Assembly: GCF_019931575.1 (NCBI RefSeq)
Contig: NZ_CP082923.1
Location: 2,046,001-2,110,000, forward strand
From: Caulobacter segnis
GTDB lineage: Bacteria; Pseudomonadota; Alphaproteobacteria; Caulobacterales; Caulobacteraceae
Direction: 5' to 3'
Length of the DNA: 64,000 bases
Position numbers and translations under genes: made by a program. The number at the start of each line of letters is the position of its first letter. Position 1 is the stretch's first letter. The notes beneath the pieces were generated by a model. The model saw only the letters and a list, made by a program, of their open reading frames with translations. It did no database searches and was not told the origin of the DNA. Positions 1-8,681 of the stretch are shown here, one piece after another.

Positions 1-1
1 G

Positions 2-187
2 CGCCTGGACGGCTACTTCCACTTCCACGGCGCGCGGGGCGCCTTCCTGCTGCAGGCCGGCCACAAGGACCAGGCGCGCCAGGCCTTCGACCGGGCGATC
101 GCGCTCGCCAACACCGCCGCCGAGGCGGCCAGTATCCGCCAGTACCTGGACCGCGTGACCGCCGAGGCGGAAAAATCCGCGAGCTAG
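2..187 (+). CDS. C-terminal fragment, sigma-70-family (ECF) factor-like protein
   Basis: Only the last 61 codons lie in the window; the frame is open from the first bases and stops with TAG. The visible part has a helical repeat-like tail (GYFHFHGARGAFL, then QAGHKDQARQAFDRAIALA) ending in an arginine/leucine helix. This pattern (GYxxxHAARAxLLxxxGRxxEAxxAYxxALxLAxNxAE) is typical of the TPR-like C-terminal extension of ECF sigma factors of the SigJ/DUF6596 group, which often pair with a YCII-domain protein. The sigma-70 region 2 and 4 domains would lie upstream and cannot be seen, so the assignment rests on the tail alone. A generic TPR protein is the alternative. Confidence 0.55.
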   Translation, partial: RLDGYFHFHGARGAFLLQAGHKDQARQAFDRAIALANTAAEAASIRQYLDRVTAEAEKSAS

Positions 188-285
188 TGTCGGACGTCGG
201 GCGTCTCGCGCGTCCTTGCGTGGAAGCCGCGAAGGGCGGTCATTGCGTCGGGCGAAAGCCGGACAAAGGGGCAGGGAGAGAGCTC

Positions 286-822
286 ATGTTGAAGATCATT
301 CTGATCGCCGTCGTCGTCGCCATCGTCGGCGTGCTGGTCTTCGCCGCGACGCGGCCGGACAGTTTCGTGGTCACGCGAACCGCCGTCATCGACGCGCCGC
401 CCGAGACGCTGGAGGGCATGGTTTCCGACTTCCACCAGTGGGCCGCCTGGTCGCCGTGGGAGAAGCTGGATCCCGGCATGACTCGCACCTACGGCGGCCC
501 GGCCAGCGGCGTCGGCGCGACCTATGCCTGGGTCGGCAACGACAAGGTCGGCTCGGGAAGCATGGAGATCGAGACGGTGACGCCGGGGCGCGAGGTCGTC
601 TTCGGACTGCACTTCCTCAAGCCGTTCAAGGCCGACAACACCGGCCGCTTCGTGTTCGAGCCGCAGGGGGCGGGCGCCACGAAGGTCACCTGGTCTATGT
701 CCGGCAAGAACCCCTACATCGCCAAGCTGATGGGGCTGGTCTTCAACATGGATCAGGTGATCGGCAAGGACTTCGAGAAGGGCCTGGCCGACATGAAGGT
801 CGCGGCCGAAAGGCGAGCCTGA
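286..822 (+). CDS. membrane-anchored SRPBCC (polyketide cyclase/START-like) protein
   Basis: The 178-residue protein starts with one hydrophobic segment (residues about 3-21) followed by a SRPBCC fold: a first strand with the family hallmark VxRxxxIDAPPETL, the WAAWSPWEKLDP loop near residues 50-65 and a long C-terminal helix ending in FEKGLADMK. Such proteins bind small hydrophobic ligands in a cavity; the ligand here is unknown. I chose ATG 286 because GGGAGAGA lies just upstream and the anchor then begins at residue 3. A GTG-type start further upstream near 187 would add 33 residues without a family counterpart. It follows the sigma-factor-like gene by 98 bases, so the two could be co-transcribed. 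Confidence 0.85.
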   Translation: MLKIILIAVVVAIVGVLVFAATRPDSFVVTRTAVIDAPPETLEGMVSDFHQWAAWSPWEKLDPGMTRTYGGPASGVGATYAWVGNDKVGSGSMEIETVTPGREVVFGLHFLKPFKADNTGRFVFEPQGAGATKVTWSMSGKNPYIAKLMGLVFNMDQVIGKDFEKGLADMKVAAERRA

Positions 823-867
823 CCAAGGGGTTGGCGGCGGCGACGCGCTCTCGGTTGAAGTAAGTTC

Positions 868-895
868 TTGATTTGTTCCATGTGGCGCGCATAAT
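868..895 (+). promoter_or_regulatory. candidate promoter of the radical SAM gene, leaderless transcript
   Basis: TTGATT at 868-873 and CATAAT at 890-895 are separated by 16 bases. A start site about 7 bases after the -10 hexamer falls on the A of the ATG at 902, and no Shine-Dalgarno sequence precedes that ATG. This suggests a leaderless mRNA. Prediction only. Confidence 0.5.
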
Positions 896-901
896 CGCGG
901 C

Positions 902-1987
902 ATGGCCGAGGCAGTGAAATCGGCGCCGCCGCCCAGGGGGCGGGGCGCGAAGTCCAATCGAACCGGGCGGTTCGAAGCGCGGGAGCGCGAGGCGTTCGAC
1001 GACGGCTGGGGCGAGGAGGAAGAACCCAAGCAGTTGAAGACCGAACTGCAGCCGATGAAATCGCGGACGATCATCGCCCGCAACCAGAGCCCGGACGTCG
1101 GCTTCGACCGTTCGATCAATCCGTACCGCGGGTGCAGCCACGGCTGCATCTACTGCTACGCCCGGCCCAACCATGCCTATCTCGGCCTGTCGCCGGGCCT
1201 GGACTTCGAGAGCAAGATCTTCTTCAAGCCGCACGCGGGCGAACTGCTGGAGAAGGAGTTGGCCAAGGCCAGCTACAAGCCGGCGACGATCCACATCGGC
1301 GGCGACACCGATCCCTACCAGCCCGACGAGAAGCAGCTGCGGGCGACGCGTCAGGTGATCGAGGTGCTGGAGCGTTACGGCCACCCGTTCACGATCATCA
1401 CCAAGTCGGCCCTGATCCTGCGCGATCTCGACATCTACAGCCGTCTGGCGGCGCGCAAGCTGACCCGGGTGGCGATCTCGATCACCACCCTGGACCGGCG
1501 GCTGGCGCGCAGCATGGAGCCGCGCGCGGCGACGCCCGGCAGGCGGATCGAGGCGGTGCGACGGCTGACCGAAGCCGGGGTGCCGGTCACGGTGATGTTC
1601 GCGCCGGCCATTCCCGGTCTCAACGACCATGAGGTCGAGACGGTGCTGGAAGCCTCGGCCAAGGCGGGCGCGCGAGGGGCGGGCTATGTCGCCCTGCGTC
1701 TGCCGCGCGAGATCGCCCAGCTGTTCGAGGAGTGGCTGGAGAGCGACTATCCCGACAGGGCGCGTAAAGTGATGTCGCTGGTCCGTCAGATCCGCAAGGG
1801 CGAGACCTATAGCGCCAACTGGGGCGAACGGATGGTGGGCGACGGTCCGGTGGCCGAGGTGCTGCGGCAGAGGTTCCATCTGGCGGTGAAGAAGTTCGGG
1901 CTGGACCAGCCCTGGACGCCGCTGGACGTCAGCCAGTTCACGCCGCCTCGTTTGGGCGGCGGCGGGCAAATGGATTTGTTCGGGTGA
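902..1987 (+). CDS. PA0069-family radical SAM protein
   Basis: This 361-residue protein carries the radical SAM cysteine cluster as C-x3-C-x2-C at Cys78, Cys82 and Cys85 (RGCSHGCIYCYARP), which binds the 4Fe-4S cluster that cleaves S-adenosylmethionine. GGDTDPYQPDE and ITKSALILRD motifs follow, as in the spore photoproduct lyase-like PA0069/SplB subgroup. The substrate of this subgroup is not established. The first 55 residues are charged and probably disordered, and the C-terminus ends in a Gly-rich QMDLFG tail that resembles a beta-clamp-binding peptide (QxxLF). That would suit a DNA repair role but is only an inference. The gene stands alone; a predicted promoter places its start codon at the transcript end. 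Confidence 0.9.
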   Translation: MAEAVKSAPPPRGRGAKSNRTGRFEAREREAFDDGWGEEEEPKQLKTELQPMKSRTIIARNQSPDVGFDRSINPYRGCSHGCIYCYARPNHAYLGLSPGLDFESKIFFKPHAGELLEKELAKASYKPATIHIGGDTDPYQPDEKQLRATRQVIEVLERYGHPFTIITKSALILRDLDIYSRLAARKLTRVAISITTLDRRLARSMEPRAATPGRRIEAVRRLTEAGVPVTVMFAPAIPGLNDHEVETVLEASAKAGARGAGYVALRLPREIAQLFEEWLESDYPDRARKVMSLVRQIRKGETYSANWGERMVGDGPVAEVLRQRFHLAVKKFGLDQPWTPLDVSQFTPPRLGGGGQMDLFG

Positions 1988-2037
1988 CCAGGACTTAGAG
2001 GCCTTGACCCCGCCGCCCGCGCTGGCGAAGCAAGGCC

Positions 2038-2514
2038 ATGATCTCCGTCGTCCTCGTCGCCTCCGAAGACCTGCCGGGCCTGGCCGCCCAGATGACCATG
2101 CTGGTGCCCGCCGCCGTGGATGGCCTGGTCAAGGAGGTGGTGCTGGTCGGCGACGACGGTCCGGGCGTCCAGGCCCTGGCCGAGGACAGCGGCGCGCGGC
2201 TGGTGACGGCCCGGGGCGATGTCGGCGCTCGGCTCGCGGCGGGCGTCGCCGTCGCGCGAGGCGATTGGGTCCTGACTCTGCGCGCGGCGCCGGCCCTGCG
2301 CGAAGGCTGGCGAGAACCGGTCGAGAAGCACCTGGCGGGCGGAGCGGGCGCGCCGGCGGCCCTGGCGATTCCGGGCGGCCTGCTGAGCAAGCTGTCGCCA
2401 CGCCTGCATGGCGTGCTGGTCCGCCGCCTGGATTGGCCCCAGAACTGGCCGGCGAGCGGCGGCGACGAGAGGGCCTTGGCGAGAAGCCTGAAGGTCCGGA
2501 CCCTCAGATACTAG
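2038..2514 (+). CDS. short glycosyltransferase family 2-like protein
   Basis: The 158-residue product begins like a GT-A glycosyltransferase: strand MISVVLVASED, a first helix, a second strand (VKEVVLVGDDG) and the ARGDVGARLAAGVAVARGDWVLTL region that normally holds the nucleotide-sugar contacts. After that the family would continue with a DxD motif and an acceptor domain. Here the DxD position reads LRAAP, and the protein ends about 50 residues later. Bacterial GT2 enzymes are usually 230-350 residues, so this is a minimal or degenerate member and may lack catalytic activity. It lies between an unrelated radical SAM gene and a convergent lytic transglycosylase gene. Confidence 0.65.
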   Translation: MISVVLVASEDLPGLAAQMTMLVPAAVDGLVKEVVLVGDDGPGVQALAEDSGARLVTARGDVGARLAAGVAVARGDWVLTLRAAPALREGWREPVEKHLAGGAGAPAALAIPGGLLSKLSPRLHGVLVRRLDWPQNWPASGGDERALARSLKVRTLRY

Positions 2515-2525
2515 GAACGACCCGA

Positions 2526-4172
2526 CTACTGAGACGCCAGCTGGGTCATCAGCTGGTCGATCGAGGTTGGGGCCACGATCTGCGGATCCAGGCGGAAGTC
2601 CACCGTCCGCGCGCCGCTGGCCACGGCGTCCAGGGTCTTGTTCTCCGCGCCCATCAGCCGGCGATAGGTCCAGTAGCTGGCCATCACCTTCTCGACGTAG
2701 TTGCGGGTTTCCTGGAAGGGCAGGCTCTCGATCAGCAGCAGGGTGTCGCAGTCGCCGCCCAACTGGGCCGCCGTCCGGTTCAGGGTCGCGGGTCCGCCGT
2801 TATAGGCCGCCACGGCCCGCAGGAGGTCGGGGCTCTTCACGCCCCGGTCCATCAGCCAGGTGAAGTAGTCCTGGCCGGCCCGCAGGTTGAAGGCGGGATC
2901 GAACAGCGGGGAGTTGTCGCCCCGCAGCTTGTCATCGCCGACCACGTCGGCGGCGGACGCAGGGCGCACCTGCATCAGGCCCACCGCGCCGGCGTTGGAG
3001 ACGGCCAGCGGGTCGAAACGGCTTTCCTGGCGCACGAGGGCGTAGACCATGGCCTTGTCGATGGTGAAGCCGCCGACCGGATCCAGCGGGGGCAGGGGAT
3101 AGTCCTCGCCGCCGACCCGGCGGACCGGGCGGCCGCCGTTCAGCGGGGCGTTGGCGTTGAGCGCCAGGGCCAGGGCCGTCCAGTCGTCGCGCAGCGCCGG
3201 CGTCTCGGCCAGGGAAAGGCCGGCGCGCAGCTCCAGCCCCGCCTCGCGCCAGCGGCCGATCTGAGCCAGGGCGGTGGCGCGGCGGGCGCGCGGGTCGGAC
3301 GTCACCAGGCGGTCCAGCGACTCGCTGTCGGGGCCGACGTAGCTGGCGCGAGTCAGCAGGCTGGCGATCGGGTCGTAGGTTTCCTCGACGGCCGCCGCCA
3401 CGCCGGTCAGCGCCAGCTGGCGGACAGCGATCATGCCGTAGAAGGTGTGGGGCGAGCGGGCGGCGTCACGCAGCAGCGCCTGGGCTTCGCGGCCGTGGCC
3501 GGCCTGGCTGGCGGCGCGGGCGGCCCAGAAGGCGCCGGCTGCGCGCAGCCACTCGTCCTCGTTCTGGTCGTGGGCCACTTGCTCGAAATAGCCCTGGGCC
3601 TGGGGAAGATCGCCCAGCCGATAGGCGGCCAGGCCGGCGATCCAGCGCTCGCCGCCGGCCACGGCCAGGGTCAGGGCCTTCTGGACATCCCCGGAATAGT
3701 AGGCCTCGCGCGCGGCGCGGCCCTTGTCGGCGGGCGGCGGACCGTCCTCGTTGGCCACGAACAGCGCGGGCGTCGGCGGGTCCGCCACGCGCTTGCTGGC
3801 CGGTTTGCGCTTGACGGCCAGGGCGTAGACGCGGTCGGCGCCGGCCTCCTCGCCATAGCGCTTCAGCCATTCGGTCAGATCGTCATAGGTGGCCGAATAG
3901 AGGCTGGGATGCATGACCTTGGCGAAGGCCAGTCGGCCGGCCAGGCTGTGGTCGCGCGCATTGGCGAAGGCGGCCTTGGCGGCGTCGAAGTCGCCGCGGT
4001 CGGTGGCGGCGAAGGCGGCGCGATAGGCGCGGACATCTTCCGGAGACAAAGGGTCGAGGGCGCCGGCGCGCGCGACGCCGGTCGCGCACAGGAACAGGGC
4101 CGAAAGTACGGCCGGAAGGCGAGCCCAAAGCTTCAAAAGCGATCCGCGCTGCCCCCGCAGGCGCGTCCCCAT
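2526..4172 (-). CDS. periplasmic lytic transglycosylase (Slt70-like)
   Basis: The 548-residue precursor has a signal peptide (residues 1 to about 36, ending VARAGA), a long alpha-helical superhelical region of TPR-like repeats, and a C-terminal SLT domain. The catalytic glutamate is Glu383 in VRQESRFDP, followed by the AVGLMQV and AAYNGG motifs. Enzymes of this family cleave the MurNAc-GlcNAc bond in peptidoglycan with formation of 1,6-anhydro-MurNAc, in cell-wall recycling and during insertion of envelope machines. Length and domain order match E. coli Slt (about 645) with a shorter superhelix. The gene ends 12 bases from the preceding convergent gene and lies 20 bases downstream of the uracil-DNA glycosylase gene, so the two may share a transcript. 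Confidence 0.93.
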   Translation of the reverse strand: MGTRLRGQRGSLLKLWARLPAVLSALFLCATGVARAGALDPLSPEDVRAYRAAFAATDRGDFDAAKAAFANARDHSLAGRLAFAKVMHPSLYSATYDDLTEWLKRYGEEAGADRVYALAVKRKPASKRVADPPTPALFVANEDGPPPADKGRAAREAYYSGDVQKALTLAVAGGERWIAGLAAYRLGDLPQAQGYFEQVAHDQNEDEWLRAAGAFWAARAASQAGHGREAQALLRDAARSPHTFYGMIAVRQLALTGVAAAVEETYDPIASLLTRASYVGPDSESLDRLVTSDPRARRATALAQIGRWREAGLELRAGLSLAETPALRDDWTALALALNANAPLNGGRPVRRVGGEDYPLPPLDPVGGFTIDKAMVYALVRQESRFDPLAVSNAGAVGLMQVRPASAADVVGDDKLRGDNSPLFDPAFNLRAGQDYFTWLMDRGVKSPDLLRAVAAYNGGPATLNRTAAQLGGDCDTLLLIESLPFQETRNYVEKVMASYWTYRRLMGAENKTLDAVASGARTVDFRLDPQIVAPTSIDQLMTQLASQ

Positions 4173-4192
4173 TCACCTAGTAGGCGAAACTT

Positions 4193-5008
4193 CTAGTGCG
4201 GGCGGTCCGGGCGATCAAGCCGCTCGGTCAGTGTCAAAAGGTCCTGCCACGCCTTCTTCTTCTGCGCGGGCGTGCGCAACAGGAAGGCCGGGTGCAGGGT
4301 CGGCATGGCCGGCAGCTCGATCGACCGGTCCTCGGAGGTCCATTCGAACCAGCGGCCGCGCATCGACAGGATGCCTTCCTCACGCTTCAGCACCGACTTG
4401 GCCGAGGCCCCGCCGGCCAGCATCAGCATCTTGGGCTTCACCAGGGCGATGGCGCGTTCGACGAACGGCGCGCAGGTCGCCTGTTCCTGCGGGGTCGGCG
4501 TGCGGTTGCCGGGCGGACGCCAGAAGACGGTGTTGGTGATGAAGACGCGCCCTTCCAGGCCCGCCGCCTTCAGCATGCGATCCAGCAGCTTGCCGGCCCG
4601 GCCGACGAACGGCTGCCCTTGCGCGTCCTCGTCCGCGCCGGGACCTTCGCCGATGATCATCAGGGGCGCGTCGCCGACGCCGCGAGAGAAAACGGCCTGC
4701 TTGGCGCCCTGGGTCTTCAGCGGACAGCCGTCGAAGGCGGCGATGGCGGCGGCCAGGCTCTCCAGGTCGTTGCAGGCGGCCGCGGCGGCCCTGGCCATGG
4801 CGACGGCCGAGCCGACGTCCGGGCCGCGCGACGCCGCCGGGCGGGCGATCGGGATCGGCGCGGGCGGCGGCTGGCTCTTGGCGCGCAGCATCGCCGCGCC
4901 CTCGGCCAGGCGGTCGATCGGGGCGTCCGCGTACGAGGCGTCGACGCCCGCGTCGGCCCAGAAGGCGAGCAGGCTTTCGACGGCGCGTTGATCGACGGCG
5001 AGGCTCAT
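4193..5008 (-). CDS. uracil-DNA glycosylase, family 4 type
   Basis: The 271-residue protein shows motif 1 GEGPGADEDAQGQPFVGRAG, which contacts uracil and activates water, the middle TNTVFWRPPGNR strand and motif 2 HPAFLLR. Conserved cysteines (FDGCPL and QEQATCAPF) probably ligate the 4Fe-4S cluster of this family. It removes uracil from DNA after cytosine deamination. An Ala/Pro-rich stretch of about 80 residues precedes the catalytic domain, as in other alphaproteobacterial members. I chose ATG 5008 (MSLAVDQRAVESLL), because the 37 codons upstream are basic and unlike the family. It is divergent from the ETF-QO gene with 152 bases between. Confidence 0.92.
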   Translation of the reverse strand: MSLAVDQRAVESLLAFWADAGVDASYADAPIDRLAEGAAMLRAKSQPPPAPIPIARPAASRGPDVGSAVAMARAAAAACNDLESLAAAIAAFDGCPLKTQGAKQAVFSRGVGDAPLMIIGEGPGADEDAQGQPFVGRAGKLLDRMLKAAGLEGRVFITNTVFWRPPGNRTPTPQEQATCAPFVERAIALVKPKMLMLAGGASAKSVLKREEGILSMRGRWFEWTSEDRSIELPAMPTLHPAFLLRTPAQKKKAWQDLLTLTERLDRPDRPH

Positions 5009-5078
5009 GAGACGGTCTTTAGCGCGGTTTGATCGTGTCCTCCACGCTGCGATGCAGCAAAAAAGCGAGAGCAAACGC

Positions 5079-5108
5079 TTGACCGCCACTACGTCACGTT
5101 TGGATAAG
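5079..5108 (+). promoter_or_regulatory. candidate promoter of the ETF-QO gene
   Basis: TTGACC at 5079-5084 and GATAAG at 5103-5108 are spaced 18 bases apart, about 50 bases before the ATG at 5161. The ATG has GGGAGA upstream. Inferred from sequence resemblance only. Confidence 0.45.
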
Positions 5109-5160
5109 CTCTGATTCAAACAGTCATAAGACGGGCGGCCGAGCCCGATCGGGAGACCTT

Positions 5161-6834
5161 ATGAGCGAAGACCTCGAACGCGAGTCGATGGAGTACGACG
5201 TCGTCATCGTCGGCGGTGGTCCCGCGGGGCTCTCCGCTGCGATTCGTCTGAAACAACTGGCCGCCAAGGCCGGAACCGAGATTTCGGTGGCCCTGCTGGA
5301 AAAGGGCTCGGAAGTCGGCGCCCATATCCTGTCGGGCGCCGTGATCGATCCCAAGGGCCTGGCCGAGCTCTTCCCCAACTGGAAGGAAGAAGGCGCGCCG
5401 CTGGAGACGCCGGTCACCAAGGACCGCTTCAAGCTGCTGGGCCCGCAGGGCGAGCTTTCCCTGCCGATGTGGGCCATGCCGCCCTTCATGCACAACCATG
5501 GCTGCTACATCGCCTCGCTGGGCAACCTGACCCGCTGGCTGGCGACCAAGGCCGAGGAACTGGGCGTCGAGATCTATCCGGGCTTCGCCGCCTCGGACCT
5601 GGTCTGGAACACGGACGGTTCTGTGAAGGGCGTCGTGGTCGGCGTCGTCGGCATCGCCAAGGACGGTCACCACAAGCCGGACTACCAGCCGGGCATGGAG
5701 TTGCACGGCAAGTACGTGTTCATCGCCGAGGGCGTGCGCGGCTCGCTGGCCAAGCAGCTGATCGCCAAGTTCAAGCTGGACGAGGGCAAGTCGCCCCAGA
5801 AGTACGGCATCGGCATCAAGGAGCTGTGGCAGGTTCCGCCCGAACAGCACCAGCCGGGCCTGGCCGAGCACACCACCGGCTGGCCGCTGGACAACCAGAC
5901 GGGCGGCGGCAGCTTCATGTATCACTTCGGGGACAACTACGTGGCCATCGGCTACGTCGTGCACCTGAACTACAAGAACCCTTGGATCTCGCCGTTCGAC
6001 GAGTTCCAGCGCTTCAAGCAGCATCCGGGCGTGAAGCCCTATCTGGAAGGCGGCAAGCGCATCGCCTACGGCGCGCGCGCCATCACCGAGGGCGGCTACC
6101 AGTCGGTGCCGAAACTGACCTTCCCGGGCGGCGCGCTGATCGGCTGCTCGGCCGGTTTCGTCAACGTGCCGCGCATCAAGGGCAGCCACAACGCGGTCAA
6201 GACCGGCATGCTGGCCGCCGAGGCCGCCTACGAGGCGGTCCAGGCCGGCCGCGCCAGCGACGAACTGACCGCCTATCAGGCCTCCTACGAGACGTCTTGG
6301 GTGGCCAAGGAGCTGAAGGTCGTCCGCAACGCCAAGCCGATGCTGGGCAAGTTCGGCACCGCCCTGGGCGGCGCGGTCAGCATGTTCGACATGTGGTGCA
6401 CGCACCTGTTCGGCGGCTTCTCGTTCTTCGGCACGATGAAGCACGAAAAGACCGACGCGGCCTCGACCGGCCTGGCCAAGGACTACAAGCCGATCGTCTA
6501 TCCCAAGCCCGACGGCGTGATCAGCTTCGACAAGCTGTCCTCGGTGTTCCTGTCGGCCACCAACCACGAAGAAGACCAGCCGGCGCACCTGAAGCTGAAG
6601 GACCCGTCGATCCCGATCGCGGTCAACCTGCCCAAGTACGGCGAGCCGGCGCGCCTCTACTGCCCGGCCGGCGTCTACGAGGTGCTCTACAACGAGCAGG
6701 GCGCGGATCCGCGGTTCCAGATCAACGCCCAGAACTGCGTCCACTGCAAAACCTGCGACATCAAGGACCCGTCGCAGAACATCGTCTGGACCACGCCGGA
6801 GGGCGGCGGCGGACCGAACTATCCGAACATGTGA
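5161..6834 (+). CDS. electron transfer flavoprotein-ubiquinone oxidoreductase
   Basis: The 557-residue enzyme passes electrons from the electron transfer flavoprotein, reduced by acyl-CoA dehydrogenases, to ubiquinone at the inner membrane. An FAD-binding GGGPAG motif sits at residues 18-23. The C-terminal ferredoxin-like domain holds the four cysteines of its 4Fe-4S cluster: Cys501 in LYCPAGVYE, and Cys526, Cys529 and Cys532 in NCVHCKTCD. Full length matches the family. It is a single gene closed by a strong intrinsic terminator. The isobutyryl-CoA dehydrogenase at 25.1 kb is one likely upstream electron source. ETF alpha and beta subunits are not in the window. Confidence 0.97.
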   Translation: MSEDLERESMEYDVVIVGGGPAGLSAAIRLKQLAAKAGTEISVALLEKGSEVGAHILSGAVIDPKGLAELFPNWKEEGAPLETPVTKDRFKLLGPQGELSLPMWAMPPFMHNHGCYIASLGNLTRWLATKAEELGVEIYPGFAASDLVWNTDGSVKGVVVGVVGIAKDGHHKPDYQPGMELHGKYVFIAEGVRGSLAKQLIAKFKLDEGKSPQKYGIGIKELWQVPPEQHQPGLAEHTTGWPLDNQTGGGSFMYHFGDNYVAIGYVVHLNYKNPWISPFDEFQRFKQHPGVKPYLEGGKRIAYGARAITEGGYQSVPKLTFPGGALIGCSAGFVNVPRIKGSHNAVKTGMLAAEAAYEAVQAGRASDELTAYQASYETSWVAKELKVVRNAKPMLGKFGTALGGAVSMFDMWCTHLFGGFSFFGTMKHEKTDAASTGLAKDYKPIVYPKPDGVISFDKLSSVFLSATNHEEDQPAHLKLKDPSIPIAVNLPKYGEPARLYCPAGVYEVLYNEQGADPRFQINAQNCVHCKTCDIKDPSQNIVWTTPEGGGGPNYPNM

Positions 6835-6844
6835 TGTGGGGCAT

Positions 6845-6877
6845 GCCTCCCGGTCGCCGCCGGGAGGCTTTTTCTTG
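6845..6877 (+). terminator. intrinsic terminator after the ETF-QO gene
   Basis: A perfect 9-base stem (GCCTCCCGG / CCGGGAGGC) with a 6-base loop is followed by TTTTTCTT. Confidence 0.9.
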
Positions 6878-6909
6878 CGGACCACAAGGAAACCGCCGAG
6901 GGTGGCCGG

Positions 6910-8640
6910 ATGACGCGTATCCAAGTCCTCCTCGCCTGCGTTTCCGTTTCAGCCCTGGCCGCCTGCTCGACCGCGCCCAGTGAGATCACGATGCGCGGGC
7001 CGGTGACCGCCAGTTCGGCGATGTTCGACACCCGCACCTCGTACGGCCAGTTCCTGGCGGGCCAGGCGGCCCTGCGCGACGGCAAGTCGAAGGAAGCCGC
7101 CACCTATTTCGGCACGGCGGCCGTGCTGGGCGAGGATCCGGGCCTGATCCAGGAGCGCTCGTTCACCGCGCTGTTGCTAGCCGGCGAGATCAGCCGCGCC
7201 GCCGCAGCAGCCCCGACCAACGCGGACGCAACCGAGGCGGTCAAGCGCCTGGGCGTCCTGACCCGCGTCGTCGAGGCCATCGCGATCGGCAAGGGCAAGG
7301 ACGCCCAGGCCCTGTTGAAGACCGAGCCGCCGGGCTTCCCCCACCAGCAGGCCGCCGCGCTGCTGGCGCCCTGGGCCGCCGCCGCCGCCGGGGACAGCGA
7401 GGGCGCGATCGTCCAGCCGACCCTACGCAACGACAAGCTGGTCCAGTTCTTCGGCCAGCAGGGCCAGGCCCGTCTGTTCGAGCGGGCCAAGCGCTATGAC
7501 GAGGCCGAGACCGACTACAAGGCCCTGACCGCCAGCGCCGCGACGGCCAGCATCTTCACGCTGGACTACGGCGGCTTCCTGGAGCGCCGCAAGCGTCACG
7601 CCGACGCCGTGGCGCTGTACGACACCGCCCTGCGCGCCGCGCCCGCCGACCAGGGCCTGTTGCGCGCCCGCGCCCGGGCCGCCGCCAAGGGCGCGCCGCC
7701 GCCGCTTCCGACCGTCCGCCAGGGCGCGGCCGAGGGCCTGGTGGCGTGCGCCGCGACCTTCGCCGGCGAGCGCCAGGCCCAGTTCGCCCTGGCCTATCTG
7801 CGCCTGGCCCTGCGTCTGGATCCGGTGCGCGACGAGGCCTGGGTGCTGGTCGGCGACCTGCTGAACCAGAACGAGGACCCGCGCGGCGCCATCGAGGCCT
7901 ATGCGCACGTCCCGCCGGGCTCGCCGCACTACGCCTCGGCCCAGAGCAAGACGGCCTGGGCGTGGAACGACCTCGGCGACAAGGCCAAGGCGCTGGAGGT
8001 GGCGCGCGCCACCGCGACCGCCGTCCCCAGCGACCGCGACGCCGGCGTGGCCCTGGCCGACCTGCTGCGCGCGGGCGGACAATGGGACGAGTCCGTGGCC
8101 GTGCTGGACCCGATCATCGCCCGCGAGAGCGCCTCGCCCGATTGGCGCCTGCTGTATCTGCGCGCCGTGGCGCTGGAGCAGGCCAAGCGCTGGCCCGAGG
8201 CCGAGCGCGACCTGCAGGCGGCGCTGAAGATCAATCCCGACGAGCCGGAGTTGCTGAACTTCCTCGGCTACACCTGGATCGACCGCAACGAACACCTGGC
8301 CGAGGCCCTGGGCATGGTCCAGAAGGCCGTCGCCGCGCGTCCGCAGTCGGGCGCCATGCTCGACTCGCTGGGCTGGGCCTATTTCCGGCTGGGCGACTAC
8401 AAGACCGCCGTCGAGAAGCTGGAGGCGGCCGTCGAGATGGAGCCGGGCGATCCGGACGTGAACGGCCACCTTGGCGACGCTTACTGGAAGGTGGGGCGCA
8501 CGACCGAAGCCAGGTTCCAGTGGCAGCGGGTCCTGAGTCTCGAGCCCGACGACAAGCAGAAGGCCGAGGCCGAGGCCAAGCTGAAGGATGGCCTGGGCGT
8601 GATGGGGGCGGCGACCAAGTCGACGGTGGCGCACAACTGA
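6910..8640 (+). CDS. tetratricopeptide-repeat lipoprotein
   Basis: The 576-residue protein has a lipoprotein signal with lipobox LAAC at residues 16-19, so the mature protein begins at Cys19 and is probably outer-membrane anchored. The rest is alpha-helical with many TPR units: several degenerate ones in the first 300 residues, and clear ones from about residue 400 (RAVALEQAKRWPEAERDL, then LDSLGWAYFRLGDYKTAVEKL and GDAYWKVGRTTEARFQW). TPR arrays bind peptides of partner proteins; the partner is unknown. The gene lies 41 bases upstream of ispE on the same strand, so they may be co-transcribed, but nothing links the functions. Confidence 0.88.
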   Translation: MTRIQVLLACVSVSALAACSTAPSEITMRGPVTASSAMFDTRTSYGQFLAGQAALRDGKSKEAATYFGTAAVLGEDPGLIQERSFTALLLAGEISRAAAAAPTNADATEAVKRLGVLTRVVEAIAIGKGKDAQALLKTEPPGFPHQQAAALLAPWAAAAAGDSEGAIVQPTLRNDKLVQFFGQQGQARLFERAKRYDEAETDYKALTASAATASIFTLDYGGFLERRKRHADAVALYDTALRAAPADQGLLRARARAAAKGAPPPLPTVRQGAAEGLVACAATFAGERQAQFALAYLRLALRLDPVRDEAWVLVGDLLNQNEDPRGAIEAYAHVPPGSPHYASAQSKTAWAWNDLGDKAKALEVARATATAVPSDRDAGVALADLLRAGGQWDESVAVLDPIIARESASPDWRLLYLRAVALEQAKRWPEAERDLQAALKINPDEPELLNFLGYTWIDRNEHLAEALGMVQKAVAARPQSGAMLDSLGWAYFRLGDYKTAVEKLEAAVEMEPGDPDVNGHLGDAYWKVGRTTEARFQWQRVLSLEPDDKQKAEAEAKLKDGLGVMGAATKSTVAHN

Positions 8641-8681
8641 GCTATCGGCGGTGATCCGTCGTCCCAGCTGAGTCCGAGATC

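Noticed and set aside
184..1149. Long open frames on the strand opposite to most genes
   Set aside because: They are mirror frames caused by high GC and show Arg/Ala/Gly/Pro-rich translations without domains; the frame with family motifs was kept in each case.
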